A stretch of DNA of 64,000 nucleotides from Flavobacterium selenitireducens (lineage in GTDB: Bacteria > Bacteroidota > Bacteroidia > Flavobacteriales > Flavobacteriaceae). Numbering within the stretch: position 1 is the stretch's first letter; every line of letters begins with the position of its first letter. A program made the position numbers and the translations under genes. The notes under the pieces were generated by a model. That model had not been told where the DNA came from and ran no database searches. It saw only the letters and a list, made by a program, of their open reading frames with translations. Of the stretch, positions 9,385 to 18,352 are shown one piece after another. The stretch spans positions 1 through 64,000 of the forward strand of contig NZ_JAAVIY010000013.1 of assembly GCF_014748335.1 (NCBI RefSeq). The letters run 5' to 3'.

Positions 9385-9984
9385 TTAAAGATCTTCTAGA
9401 AGCAGCAAATATAAGTTTTTGGGAGCGCTTCCGTACTGAAGAAAATCCTCCTCTTTTGCTTTTTCGAAGTATTTTATCGTGGTGATGTTGGTCGGATAAT
9501 CGGTTTCGTATTTTTTCTTGATCGCGCGCAGCCCGTCGCTTTTCGATTCAAGGATTTGGCTCGTAGTGGCCAGGATCACGATGTTGGACGGTAAATCGTT
9601 GGGTTTGTTCTGCTTGATTTGTTTGGACGAGAACAAAATGGAACCTTCATCGGCTACGAGATTCTCGCAAGAGGCCAACAAAAACTTCGGTTCCGGAGCG
9701 CCGGAATGTGCCACGTTATTGTCGTCAAGCATGCTGAAAAGCTTGGCTTCATAACAAACCGCTTCCGATTCGAACCAGTCGTTTTCCTGCAGGATGTTCT
9801 CAAACTGCTCGTGAACCTCGTCGAGATTTTCGCAATAGATGAATTTTCCTCCGTTTTTCTTGAAGTTATAAGTAAACAGTTCATCGACCGCCATATTGGG
9901 CTGCGCCTGTTGATGGTACTCGCTTTCTTTCTCTTCGCCTTGGCCGGGTTCATTCGACCCGAAAAATTTTCTGAACAGACTCAT
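9385..9984 (-). CDS. LUD (LutC/YkgG-type) domain protein
   Basis: 199 residues. Features of the LUD fold are the central CENLVADEGSILFSSKQ stretch and LPSNIVILATTSQI. The N-terminal 30 residues are hydrophilic (FFGSNEPGQGEEKESEY). LUD proteins are linked to lactate oxidation, but this single-gene form between ftsH and cdsA is widespread in Flavobacteriia and has no proven role. It is the first gene of the phospholipid operon, with a consensus promoter box 38 bases before the start. Confidence 0.75.
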   Translation of the reverse strand: MSLFRKFFGSNEPGQGEEKESEYHQQAQPNMAVDELFTYNFKKNGGKFIYCENLDEVHEQFENILQENDWFESEAVCYEAKLFSMLDDNNVAHSGAPEPKFLLASCENLVADEGSILFSSKQIKQNKPNDLPSNIVILATTSQILESKSDGLRAIKKKYETDYPTNITTIKYFEKAKEEDFLQYGSAPKNLYLLLLEDL

Positions 9985-10022
9985 ATATGATCTGGCGGTT
10001 TCCCTAGTGGTTCGTATTCATC

Positions 10023-10030
10023 CAAAGATA
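10023..10030 (-). promoter_or_regulatory. Promoter -7 box of the LUD-cdsA-psd-ACBP-sod operon
   Basis: TATCTTTG on the minus strand, exact match to TAnnTTTG, 38 bases before the LUD start. It touches the arm of the ftsH terminator immediately upstream. Confidence 0.6.
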
Positions 10031-10070
10031 AAAAAATCTTAATTCAAACGGTTTTTGAATTAAGATTTTT
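10031..10070. terminator. Bidirectional terminator between ftsH and the LUD operon
   Basis: Perfect 17-bp inverted repeat AAAAATCTTAATTCAAA / TTTGAATTAAGATTTTT with loop CGGTT, 20 bases past the ftsH stop. T-runs are present on both strands. Confidence 0.85.
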
Positions 10071-10089
10071 ATACAATGCCGGTGCCGTT

Positions 10090-12018
10090 TTACAGGTCGG
10101 TTTCTTCGTGGAGATTTTTATCGAATGGGCGTTTCCCGAAAATTGTCTCGAGATCATCCTTGAAAATCACTTCTTTTTCGATCAGGATGTCGGCCAATTG
10201 GAACAACTTTTCCTTGTTTTGTTCGAGAATGTCGATCGCGCGTTGGTATTGGCTTTCAATAAGTACCGATATTTCCTTGTCGATGACAATCGCCGTATCT
10301 TCCGAGTAAGGCTTGGAAAAGTTGTATTCGGATTGACCGCTGGAGTCGTAATAGGTAACGTTGCCCAGTTTCTCGTTGAGTCCGTAAATCGTAACCATGG
10401 CGCGTGCCTGTTTGGTCACCTTCTCCAAATCGGACAACGCGCCCGTGGAAATTTTGTCGAACGTCACTTTTTCAGCGGCACGTCCGCCCATCGTTGCGCA
10501 CATTTCGTCCAGCATCTGGTCCGGCCTGACGATAAGCCTTTCCTCTGGCAGATACCAGGCGGCACCGAGACTCTGGCCGCGGGGAACGATCGTGACCTTT
10601 ACAAGCGGAGCAGCGTGTTCCAGCATCCAGCTTACGGTCGCGTGACCGGCTTCGTGTATGGCGATCGCGCGTTTTTCGTCCGGAGTAATGATTTTGTTCT
10701 TTTTTTCAAGGCCGCCTACGATACGGTCTACCGCGTCGAGGAAATCCTGTTTGTCGACAGCTGTTTTGTTCTTACGGGCCGCAATCAATGCCGCTTCGTT
10801 ACAAACGTTGGCGATATCAGCTCCCGAAAATCCAGGAGTTTGCTTGGCGAGAAAGTCGGTATCGAGATTTTCAACCTTTTTAAGTGGAGCCAAATGCACC
10901 TCAAAAATTTCTTTGCGTTCGCGAATGTCCGGAAGGTCGACGAAAATCTGTCTGTCAAAACGCCCGGCGCGCATCAGGGCTTTGTCGAGGACGTCGGCCC
11001 GGTTCGTGGCCGCAAGCACGATGACGTGGGAATTCGTACCGAAACCGTCCATTTCGGTCAACAATTGATTGAGCGTGTTTTCGCGTTCGTCGTTCGACCC
11101 TGAAAAGTTGTTTTTTCCGCGAGCCCTTCCGACAGCGTCGATCTCATCGATAAAGATGATGGCCGGCGATTTCTCCTTGGCTTGCTTGAAAAGATCGCGA
11201 ACACGGGATGCCCCGACGCCAACGAACATTTCGACGAAATCCGATCCCGAAAGCGAGAAAAACGGAACTTTGGCTTCTCCGGCAACGGCTTTGGCAAGCA
11301 ACGTCTTACCGGTTCCCGGCGGCCCCACAAGCAAAGCACCCTTAGGGATTTTACCTCCGAGGCTCGTATATTTTTCAGGATTCTTGAGGAATTCCACGAT
11401 TTCCTGGATTTCTTCTTTTGCGCCTTCGAGTCCGGCGACGTCCTTAAATGTAGTTTTTATGTCGTTCTTTTCATCGAACAGGCGCGCTTTGGATTTTCCG
11501 ATGTTGAAAATCTGACCGCCTCCACCGGGACCACCGGCCGACATCCGTCTCATGATAAAGATCCAGATTGCCACGATAACCAATACGGGCAACAAGGTGA
11601 GGAAAATATCGGTCCAATTGCTTTTTGGCTGGAACGAGAAGTCGCGCAATTTCTTTTCGGAAACAGCTTCTTCGAGTTTTTTCTGGAAAATTTCGTCGTT
11701 CCCGATATCGAAAACGTAATGAGGCCCTTTATTCTCGCGCTGCAACATGTCCTTCGACACCTCTTTGTGCGCGGCTTCTTTTAATGCATCAGCCTTGAGG
11801 AAAACCTCTCCCTCTGTTTTATTGTAGATGACAACTTTGTCGACTTGTCCCGATTCGAGGAAAGTGTCGAATTTGGGCAAACTTATTTTTTTCGGTTCCT
11901 GGAATGCGGCATCCCCTGTCATAATGCTGATGATCAGAAAAATAAGGGCGACAGCGGCATAGAGCAGCCACGGATTGATCCGCATTCTCGGGTTCGGATT
12001 ATTGTTTTCTTTAGACAT
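10090..12018 (-). CDS. ftsH: ATP-dependent zinc metalloprotease FtsH
   Basis: 642 residues, usual length. Two membrane segments (about 15-33 and 137-157) flank a periplasmic domain. The AAA+ domain has Walker [10 protein letters not shown] (231-239), Walker B IIFIDEID (287-294) and the pore motif MFVG. The peptidase zinc site is HEAGH (455-459). It degrades membrane and some soluble proteins at the inner membrane. It follows rsfS by 14 bases and is probably cotranscribed with it. Confidence 0.97.
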   Translation of the reverse strand: MSKENNNPNPRMRINPWLLYAAVALIFLIISIMTGDAAFQEPKKISLPKFDTFLESGQVDKVVIYNKTEGEVFLKADALKEAAHKEVSKDMLQRENKGPHYVFDIGNDEIFQKKLEEAVSEKKLRDFSFQPKSNWTDIFLTLLPVLVIVAIWIFIMRRMSAGGPGGGGQIFNIGKSKARLFDEKNDIKTTFKDVAGLEGAKEEIQEIVEFLKNPEKYTSLGGKIPKGALLVGPPGTGKTLLAKAVAGEAKVPFFSLSGSDFVEMFVGVGASRVRDLFKQAKEKSPAIIFIDEIDAVGRARGKNNFSGSNDERENTLNQLLTEMDGFGTNSHVIVLAATNRADVLDKALMRAGRFDRQIFVDLPDIRERKEIFEVHLAPLKKVENLDTDFLAKQTPGFSGADIANVCNEAALIAARKNKTAVDKQDFLDAVDRIVGGLEKKNKIITPDEKRAIAIHEAGHATVSWMLEHAAPLVKVTIVPRGQSLGAAWYLPEERLIVRPDQMLDEMCATMGGRAAEKVTFDKISTGALSDLEKVTKQARAMVTIYGLNEKLGNVTYYDSSGQSEYNFSKPYSEDTAIVIDKEISVLIESQYQRAIDILEQNKEKLFQLADILIEKEVIFKDDLETIFGKRPFDKNLHEETDL

Positions 12019-12032
12019 TTATCGTAAACGAA

Positions 12033-12404
12033 TTAGTATTTGTTTTGGATGCTTGTGATTTTGGCGTCTCCCCACAAGCTCTCGATATCGTAATATTCCC
12101 TGATGTGTTTTTGGAACACATGGACCACGATGTGGACAAAATCCATAAGCACCCACTCGCCGTGTTCGTTGCCTTCGACGTGCCATGGTTTTTCGTGGAT
12201 TTCCTTGGAGACGGTTTTTTGGATGGAATTGACGATGGCGTTGACCTGGGTATTTGAGTTACCGTTGCAGATCACGAAATAGTCGCAGGCTGAATTGTCT
12301 ATTTCCCTAAGGTCAAGAATGTCGATATCATTGCCTTTTACTTCTTCGATTCCTTTGATGATCAGCGCCAGCAGAATATCATTATTATTAGTCTTTTTCG
12401 CCAT
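12033..12404 (-). CDS. rsfS: Ribosomal silencing factor RsfS
   Basis: 123 residues. The RsfS/Iojap pattern is clear: DIDILDLREIDNSACDYFVICNGNSNTQVNAI, and later WHVEGNEHGEWVLMDF and VVHVFQKHIREYYDIESLWGDA (parts only). It binds uL14 on the large ribosomal subunit and blocks subunit joining under starvation. It is upstream of ftsH and divergent from birA, a common order in Flavobacteriia. Confidence 0.94.
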   Translation of the reverse strand: MAKKTNNNDILLALIIKGIEEVKGNDIDILDLREIDNSACDYFVICNGNSNTQVNAIVNSIQKTVSKEIHEKPWHVEGNEHGEWVLMDFVHIVVHVFQKHIREYYDIESLWGDAKITSIQNKY

Positions 12405-12426
12405 TTAACAATTTTATATAAGTTCG

Positions 12427-12434
12427 CAAAGTTA
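12427..12434 (-). promoter_or_regulatory. Promoter -7 box of rsfS-ftsH
   Basis: TAACTTTG on the minus strand, exact TAnnTTTG match, 22 bases before the rsfS ATG in the 96-base divergent gap to birA. Confidence 0.65.
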
Positions 12435-12500
12435 CCATTTTTTGTCTTTAATTTTGACACTTAACAAAAGATTAAACACGCGATTCCCGCGCATTTTCGT

Positions 12501-13229
12501 ATGCATTTCATCAAACTCGATGCCATCGGCTCCACAAACGATTTTTTAAAAGATTTGGCAAAGCGCCAAACCCTCCGCGATTTTACGGTCGTCACGGCCA
12601 ATTCCCAAACCGATGGTCGCGGTCAAAGGGGATCGGTATGGAAATCCGAACCGGGTAAAAACTTGACAATGAGTGTTTTCTTTAGGTTGTCTGATTTGGA
12701 TACGGCCGCGCTTTTCATGCTCAATGCCGCCGTCGCTCTGTCTGTCCTTGAGGCGCTGAAATCCATGGATATCCATGAGTTGACCCTTAAATGGCCAAAC
12801 GACATTATGTCAGGCAACAAGAAAGTTGGCGGGATCCTCATCGAAAACAATGTCAAAACGGCCACTGAATTTGAATCGGTGATCGGAATCGGGATCAACG
12901 TCAACCAGGACAATTTTGAAGGTTTGCCCAACGCCGGATCGCTGCACACGGTCAGCGGCAAATTTTTCGATAAGGACGATTTGGGCTTGCAGGTCGCGCG
13001 AAGCCTCGAAACGCAACTGTCCGCTATCAAATCGGAAGGCGACCGAATCTGGGAACGCTACAACGAGAGTCTCTTCCGCAAAGGCAAACCAACGGTATTT
13101 GTGGACGAATCCGGTAAACGGTTCATGGGGATTGTCATCGAAGCATCGAAAGATGGCACGCTTGCCATAATGCACGAAGACGATTCGGTAACGTCATACG
13201 GAATAAAACAACTCACGATGTTGTATTAA
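12501..13229 (+). CDS. birA: Biotin--[acetyl-CoA-carboxylase] ligase
   Basis: 242 residues, the catalytic-only form without the DNA-binding N-terminal domain found in E. coli BirA. Signatures are the biotinyl-AMP loop GRGQRGSVWKSEPGKNL, LKWPNDI with the catalytic lysine region, KVGGILIEN, and IGIGINVNQ. The last 45 residues form the small C-terminal barrel. It attaches biotin to acyl carboxylases in the cytoplasm. The stop overlaps the converging tolC-like gene by 4 bases. Confidence 0.94.
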   Translation: MHFIKLDAIGSTNDFLKDLAKRQTLRDFTVVTANSQTDGRGQRGSVWKSEPGKNLTMSVFFRLSDLDTAALFMLNAAVALSVLEALKSMDIHELTLKWPNDIMSGNKKVGGILIENNVKTATEFESVIGIGINVNQDNFEGLPNAGSLHTVSGKFFDKDDLGLQVARSLETQLSAIKSEGDRIWERYNESLFRKGKPTVFVDESGKRFMGIVIEASKDGTLAIMHEDDSVTSYGIKQLTMLY

Positions 13230-14554
13230 AGTGTGAACGCTTCGCCGAGATAGAATTTGATCAGCGCGTTGTTGAACAACAATTCATAGCGTGCCTGGAT
13301 TAGTTCCGCCTGGGCTTTGTTAAAGTTCATTTTGGTCAGGCTCCACTCGTTTATGTTGATTTTCCCGAGTTGGAATTTGAGGTCGTCCGCATCGAGGCTT
13401 TTTTGGGAAAATTCAAACGCAAGACCTGATGCGTCGCGTTTTTTGATCGAGGTTCGCGTATCGGTGATCGACTTCATGACTTCTTTCGAAAGTCGGTTCT
13501 GTTCGAGTTTGGTAAAGATTTGCGCCTGCTTCCATTCGAGCTTGGCCGTTTGTACTTCAGACCATGTCTCGAACCGGTTGAAAATCGGGATTTCGAGACC
13601 GAAACGCAGCGAGGTGGCCGTATTTTCCTTGATTTGCATCCGAAAAGTTTCCTCGTCGTTATCGCTGTAATTGCTGCGGTGTTGTACCCTCATGTTGAGC
13701 AGCGGGAAACGCAATCCCCTGGCGATCGAGAGGTCAGTACGTGCACGTTGCTCACCAAAAACGCTCATTTTGTAGGCCGGGTGCAGCATCACGGCCTGTT
13801 TCGTCAGTTCGTATTGCCTGTCTTCAAGGTTTTCGAGGATACGGAAGTCAAGTTCCGGTTCGCTGAGCGCGATCTCGGTCTCTATCGGCAAGTTCATGAG
13901 TTGCTTGATGCTGATGAGATTGTCGGTCAAATTGTTTTGATTGGTCAGCATCGACAGTTCTTCGTTGGCTTTTTGGGCCTTGATTTTGAAGACTTCGCTT
14001 TCGGAGATTGTGCCGTTGTCGAATTTTAGCTGGGCCAGTTCGATTTGTTTTTCACTCGAGCGGATTTGTTCGTGATTGGCTTCGATGATTTCCTGCAGGT
14101 ACAAGATCGTGATGTAGCGCTGGGCCAGATCGATCGTAATCTCGTTTTTCGTAAGGCTGATGTTTTCCCTGCTGATTTCGCGTTCCTGTCGCATCGCCCG
14201 TATCGAATTGAGCACGCGGAATCCCGAAAACAGATTAAAATTCGCATTCACTGAACCTTCATAGGTTTTGAGTTGCGTATTGACGAAGAGATTCGTCGTA
14301 TTGTCGATTTCCTTTCCCCAAGAATAGCGGTTGTCTCCGCTGGCGCTGATCGCAGGCAGGATTTGCCCGTAACTGGCTTTGTATTGCGTGTGCGCTATTT
14401 TTTCGTCTAGTAGCGCGCTTTGGAGGGAAAGGTTGTTCTGCATCGCCAATTCGAGGCAATCGTCGAATCGGAGGAACTTGATCGTACCGGTTTCCTGGGC
14501 AAAGGACGTCCAGGCAAAAAAAACAAACAACACTTGAGGCAACCGTATTTTCAT
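13226..14554 (-). CDS. TolC family outer membrane protein (exporter operon)
   Basis: 442 residues with signal peptide (MKIRLPQVLFVFFAWTSFAQ). It shows the TolC pattern of two long coiled-coil repeats, each opening with LAMQNNLSLQSALLDEKIA-like helices, and ends in RYELLFNNALIKFYLGEAF. It should form the outer membrane channel for the HlyD-type adaptor encoded one base upstream and the C39-ABC protein beyond it. Together they form a type I-like exporter. Confidence 0.88.
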   Translation of the reverse strand: MKIRLPQVLFVFFAWTSFAQETGTIKFLRFDDCLELAMQNNLSLQSALLDEKIAHTQYKASYGQILPAISASGDNRYSWGKEIDNTTNLFVNTQLKTYEGSVNANFNLFSGFRVLNSIRAMRQEREISRENISLTKNEITIDLAQRYITILYLQEIIEANHEQIRSSEKQIELAQLKFDNGTISESEVFKIKAQKANEELSMLTNQNNLTDNLISIKQLMNLPIETEIALSEPELDFRILENLEDRQYELTKQAVMLHPAYKMSVFGEQRARTDLSIARGLRFPLLNMRVQHRSNYSDNDEETFRMQIKENTATSLRFGLEIPIFNRFETWSEVQTAKLEWKQAQIFTKLEQNRLSKEVMKSITDTRTSIKKRDASGLAFEFSQKSLDADDLKFQLGKININEWSLTKMNFNKAQAELIQARYELLFNNALIKFYLGEAFTL

Positions 14555-14555
14555 T

Positions 14556-15785
14556 TCAGTTTACGCTGTTGTCGATCTTGTTGAACAATTTCTTCATGAT
14601 ATACTGGAACATTTTCATCTCTTCAATGATGACTTCACCTTTAAGTCGATAACCCGCTTTGAGGTTGATATTCGGATTGTACTTCTTGATTTGGGCCAAA
14701 CAATAGAAGGTACGGTCGATGTCAGACGGGGAAACATAGGTGATGTTGCCTTTGATCGGGCCATATCTATAATAGTTGTACGCATCGAGCTTGAGGTTGA
14801 TCTCCTGTCCTTCCTTCACGTAGGCGAGATCTTGTTCGTCAAGTGTGACTTTTGCGTAAAAATGCTCGCGATCTGGTGCGACGATCGTCAAAAGGTCGCC
14901 TTTATTGACGATCTGTAAATTTTGGCGGGCATTGTAAAGATTGGAGATCGTGCCGTCTACGGGAGCCGTGATGGTCATTTTTCCAAGCTCGTCCGAAATG
15001 TAGGTAAGGTTCGACTTCCCGTTCTTGATCAGGTTGCGGAGTTCGAGAATGTCGCGCCTGTAATTGTGGATTTGGTTGTCGACATCGATGATGCTGCGCT
15101 GCAAATCGTTTTTTGTGCGTCCGTAATTGTTCTTGAGGTTTTCGAAATCGTAATTCTTTACCGAATGGTTCGATTTGATGTCGAGCTGGCTTTTCGTGTC
15201 GTCGAGGTTGCGGTTTTTGGTCTCGGTCATTTCGTATCTGGAAATCGCTCCTTTGGCGTACAAAAGAGAATCGGTCTTGAACTTGTCCGACAAAATCGAA
15301 TGTTGCTGGGTCGAAACATTGAGTTTGTTGTTGAGCATGGCGATCTCGTCGGCGGTTTTTTTGCGGTCGGTCGAATAGATGCGCGATTGTATGCCGAGCA
15401 ATTGCTGTAGCGATTTTTTGCGGGCTTCGGTATTTAGGATCAACTGGTCGATAATCTTGATTTTGTGTTCCATCGCCGCGAGATCTGCGTTGAGCACGTC
15501 GTAGTCGGATTGGGTGCGTTTGTTTTCCAAAATGAAAAGTGTGTCGCCTTTCCTGACTTTCTGGCCTTCCTTGACGGATACCTTGATCACTCGCACTTCA
15601 TTCGGGGCGTTGATTTTCATCTGAGGCGTATCCGAAAAGATCTGTCCTTCCTTGAAACTTACCGTGTCGTTGATGTTCAGCGCAATTATGAGCAACATCA
15701 CGATCACGAAAAAGGCTACCAATATCCGATGCAGAATCCTGATGAAATTGATCGAACGCGTGTTATAATACATTGAGTTCTCCAT
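14556..15785 (-). CDS. HlyD family membrane fusion protein
   Basis: 409 residues from the ATG at 15785; a second ATG at 15773, with GGAG just upstream, is an equal candidate. The frame is open to 15866, but that part overlaps the ABC gene. One membrane segment (ILVAFFVIVMLLIIAL) is followed by a biotinyl-lipoyl half (VSVKEGQKVRKGDTLF), a long coiled coil (about 80-240) and the second lipoyl half (MTITAPVDGTISNLY). It bridges the inner-membrane ABC exporter and TolC. It overlaps the end of the ABC gene by 11-23 bases. Confidence 0.87.
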   Translation of the reverse strand: MENSMYYNTRSINFIRILHRILVAFFVIVMLLIIALNINDTVSFKEGQIFSDTPQMKINAPNEVRVIKVSVKEGQKVRKGDTLFILENKRTQSDYDVLNADLAAMEHKIKIIDQLILNTEARKKSLQQLLGIQSRIYSTDRKKTADEIAMLNNKLNVSTQQHSILSDKFKTDSLLYAKGAISRYEMTETKNRNLDDTKSQLDIKSNHSVKNYDFENLKNNYGRTKNDLQRSIIDVDNQIHNYRRDILELRNLIKNGKSNLTYISDELGKMTITAPVDGTISNLYNARQNLQIVNKGDLLTIVAPDREHFYAKVTLDEQDLAYVKEGQEINLKLDAYNYYRYGPIKGNITYVSPSDIDRTFYCLAQIKKYNPNINLKAGYRLKGEVIIEEMKMFQYIMKKLFNKIDNSVN

Positions 15786-17232
15786 CTTTGATCTTGTATT
15801 GCTTGGTGAAATTGATGTTGTTGATCGGTTCGTGGGAAATGATGATATACGTTTTGTCCTCGGCATCTTCTTCTATCAGGAGTTCAACGTTGTTGCGCGA
15901 TTCGACATCCATCCCGGACAACACTTCGTCCAAAATGATGAATTCCGCCGTAGAGAAAATCGCGCGCAGCAACAGGATTTTCTTGCGTTGTCCCGTCGAA
16001 AGATTCTTGCCGTTTTCACTGATCATGAACTCGAGGCCGTCCTCCTTGTTGGCGATGAAATCATAGAAATTGATGAGTTTGGCCTTGTCGATGATGTCGG
16101 CTATCGGAATATGCCGGCCGAGTGCGATATTGTTGTAAATCGTGTCGTTGAACAAAATGTCCTCGTTGGTCACGAGCAAAATCTTGTCGCGCATCTTTTC
16201 TTCGTCATAGAATTTTTTGTCGCGCGAATTGATCAGGATGTGGCCGGAATTCGGATGGTAAAGCGTCGTAAGGATTTTGCTGAACGTCGATTTTCCCGAT
16301 CCGTTCGTGCCCTCGATCTTGATCTTTTCGCCAATCCTTATCTTGAGGTTGATGTCTTTGAGGATCATTTCGTTTGGCACATATCCGTAATTGAGATTTT
16401 TGAATTCGATTTTATGGATGCTGAAATCGGCAATGCCGTTTTTGGTCCTGGCCGATGTGTGCTCGTCAAAGTCGAGATAGCGTTTTAAGATGACCTCGTT
16501 TTCCTGCAAATTCAGGTTGTCGTCGAGAATGCCCTTGAGAGACGAAAAAATCTTCGACGAAAGCGCGATGAACGTCACGATCTGTCCCAATGTGATCAAC
16601 TGTGTCGTAATGGCCGACTTCGTCAAGAAAACGATGATCAAAACCGATGCGATCACGATGATTACCGCCACGACGATCTTGTTTACCAAATCGACAAAAC
16701 CGTTGCGGAGCTGGATTTTGAGGTAATCGTTGACGCTCGTGAATACTTTTTCGGAATGGAACCTTTCGATCTTAAAGCTTTTGATGACCTGTAAGCCGTC
16801 TACTTTTTCCATCATTTTAGACAGGAAATCAGCCTTGCGCATATAACGCATACGCTCGTTTTGCTTGAGATAAGGCGTAATGAAACGGAACCACATCACA
16901 AAGGCGATCATCACACCAACCACGATCAGGGTAAGTTTGGCGTCGATGAAAAATAGGATGATAAGCGAATAGAGCGAGACGAAAATGTCTACCATCATCC
17001 CGGTGAAAAACTTCATGAAAAAACTCTTGAGTTTCAGCGAATCGCTCACGCGCTCCATCAAATCGCCTTTCTTGAACGTCTGGATGTACGCAAGCGAGGA
17101 ATTGTTCACTTTTTCGTCGAACGAAGCAAGGAAATGGCGATCGAGAATATTGCCCAGATGCATCGACACGAAATTCTTGTAAATGGTCGTGGCCAGGTCA
17201 AAAAGCTTGTAAATGCCAAGCCCAATCGCAAA
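15763..17232 (-). CDS. Peptidase-containing ABC exporter, C-terminal part (downstream of a frameshift)
   Basis: This frame carries most of the membrane domain and the whole ATPase of a C39-type ABC exporter. It is open to 17352, but the codons before 17232 are out of frame with the real protein. Membrane helices include MMVDIFVSLYSLIILFF and LTLIVVGVMIAFVMW. The ATPase has Walker A EGTNGSGKST, signature LSTGQRKK, Walker B FIILDEVLSGMD and H-loop IIISHE. The N-terminal peptidase part is in the other frame (17106-18155). One missing T in a T-run at 17230-17233 explains the split. It is a broken gene, a sequencing error, or a -1 frameshift product. Confidence 0.85.
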   Translation of the reverse strand, partial: FAIGLGIYKLFDLATTIYKNFVSMHLGNILDRHFLASFDEKVNNSSLAYIQTFKKGDLMERVSDSLKLKSFFMKFFTGMMVDIFVSLYSLIILFFIDAKLTLIVVGVMIAFVMWFRFITPYLKQNERMRYMRKADFLSKMMEKVDGLQVIKSFKIERFHSEKVFTSVNDYLKIQLRNGFVDLVNKIVVAVIIVIASVLIIVFLTKSAITTQLITLGQIVTFIALSSKIFSSLKGILDDNLNLQENEVILKRYLDFDEHTSARTKNGIADFSIHKIEFKNLNYGYVPNEMILKDINLKIRIGEKIKIEGTNGSGKSTFSKILTTLYHPNSGHILINSRDKKFYDEEKMRDKILLVTNEDILFNDTIYNNIALGRHIPIADIIDKAKLINFYDFIANKEDGLEFMISENGKNLSTGQRKKILLLRAIFSTAEFIILDEVLSGMDVESRNNVELLIEEDAEDKTYIIISHEPINNINFTKQYKIKDGELNVL

Positions 17233-18155
17233 AGTACCAGCGTATTGATGTTGTAGGTCGGCAGGATGTCGTCGATCAGGATCTGGTTCGTGAACACGGC
17301 GATCTGGGCGGTCGTTGCCGAAAATAATGCAGCGAAAATGTAGATGTACCACAATTTGCGGTGCTCGCCAAGTTGCTTGAAGAGCTGCCAGTAAAGGCTT
17401 TTGCGTTCTTCTTCCGGATAAACCGGCGCGTTGTCCGGTTCCGCCGAGGCTTTCGCCATCAAGACCATAGGGGAATTGTTGCGCAATTTACCTTTGTCGT
17501 ACTGAAGCGTCTTGAAATTGTGCGGAACGCTGGAAATGTCCTGGTTTTTGAGCAGGTCGCCTAGAAAATTCTTCTCTGCCGCGACGTCCTTGAACCCAAA
17601 GTTTTCCTTGAGGTATTTAAAATAGGTAAGTTTGTTGAACAGCGTCGCGTGTCCGTATTCTTCCAGCGCTTGGGCGACGTCGATGCGGTAATCCACAAGA
17701 TCGCGCGAGCAAATCGACAAGATCTTGTCCTCCGCCTCCGCCATGTCCCAATGATTCTTGTTGAAGTGAGCAAGTTTCTTTATTTCCTGGAGACTCAGGT
17801 AATATTCTTTCGCTTTTGCCGGATCGTGGATCTTGACCTTGTTGCCTTTGGCCTGGGCCGCCACGACATAGTGAAGTCCTTTTTTGTTCTGGATCGGAAG
17901 GATGAACGGAAGCATCGCCTCCAATTTCTCCGTATCGCCGTGCAACCCGTTGATATCGAGCAAGCGATATTTTGTCTCAAAACCGTGATTGTCGAGAAAT
18001 TCCTTCAGGTCGGAAATACGAGAGCCCTTTTCTTCCGTCGGAAGCGATTGCTCTACATATTTTCTCGAAATGCTTTTGCCGTTAAGGTTGAACAGCGTTT
18101 TTACGGCGCTTATCCCGCAGTCGTTGCTTTTTAGTTGCGGATCTGTTGTAGCCAT
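17106..18155 (-). CDS. Peptidase-containing ABC exporter, N-terminal part (C39 peptidase; frameshifted)
   Basis: Residues 1-125 are a C39 double-glycine peptidase with Cys13 (SNDCGISAV), His95 (KGLHYVV) and Asp111 (IHDPAKA), so the catalytic triad is intact. A linker of about 150 residues follows, then the first membrane helices (LWYIYIFAALFSATTAQIAVF, in parts). Sense ends at DILPTYNINTLVL; residues after that are out of frame. Joined to the downstream frame the protein would be about 797 residues. C39 exporters cut leader peptides at GG and export bacteriocin-like peptides. No such cargo peptide is visible nearby. Confidence 0.85.
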   Translation of the reverse strand: MATTDPQLKSNDCGISAVKTLFNLNGKSISRKYVEQSLPTEEKGSRISDLKEFLDNHGFETKYRLLDINGLHGDTEKLEAMLPFILPIQNKKGLHYVVAAQAKGNKVKIHDPAKAKEYYLSLQEIKKLAHFNKNHWDMAEAEDKILSICSRDLVDYRIDVAQALEEYGHATLFNKLTYFKYLKENFGFKDVAAEKNFLGDLLKNQDISSVPHNFKTLQYDKGKLRNNSPMVLMAKASAEPDNAPVYPEEERKSLYWQLFKQLGEHRKLWYIYIFAALFSATTAQIAVFTNQILIDDILPTYNINTLVLLRLGLAFTSFLTWPRPFTRISCRCIWAIFSIAISLLRSTKK

Positions 18156-18305
18156 ATTGGTGTAGCTTTACCTGCATAATTTAATTTCGTTTACGGGCGG
18201 GTGGCATTTGTTTGTTAAGGCAATATTAATTTAATGTTAGGCGATGTCGATAAAAACTCTACCAATTGCACTAAAAATCGTTGAATTGAACATTGCGGAA
18301 AACGC

Positions 18306-18330
18306 AAAAAAAATCCTCTGTAAAGAGGAT
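18306..18330 (-). terminator. Intrinsic terminator of the bacteriophytochrome operon
   Basis: On the minus strand ATCCTCT, loop TTAC, AGAGGAT, then T-run of eight, 23 bases past the phytochrome stop. The remaining gap to 18156 holds no convincing gene. Confidence 0.85.
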
Positions 18331-18352
18331 GAGCGGAGAATTGTGCATTTTT

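Noticed and set aside
10108..11103. 331-codon frame opposite ftsH
   Set aside because: Antisense shadow of a highly conserved gene.
18237..18293. 18-codon frame upstream of the C39-ABC gene as exporter cargo
   Set aside because: No double-glycine leader, not conserved as far as can be judged, and such short frames occur by chance.
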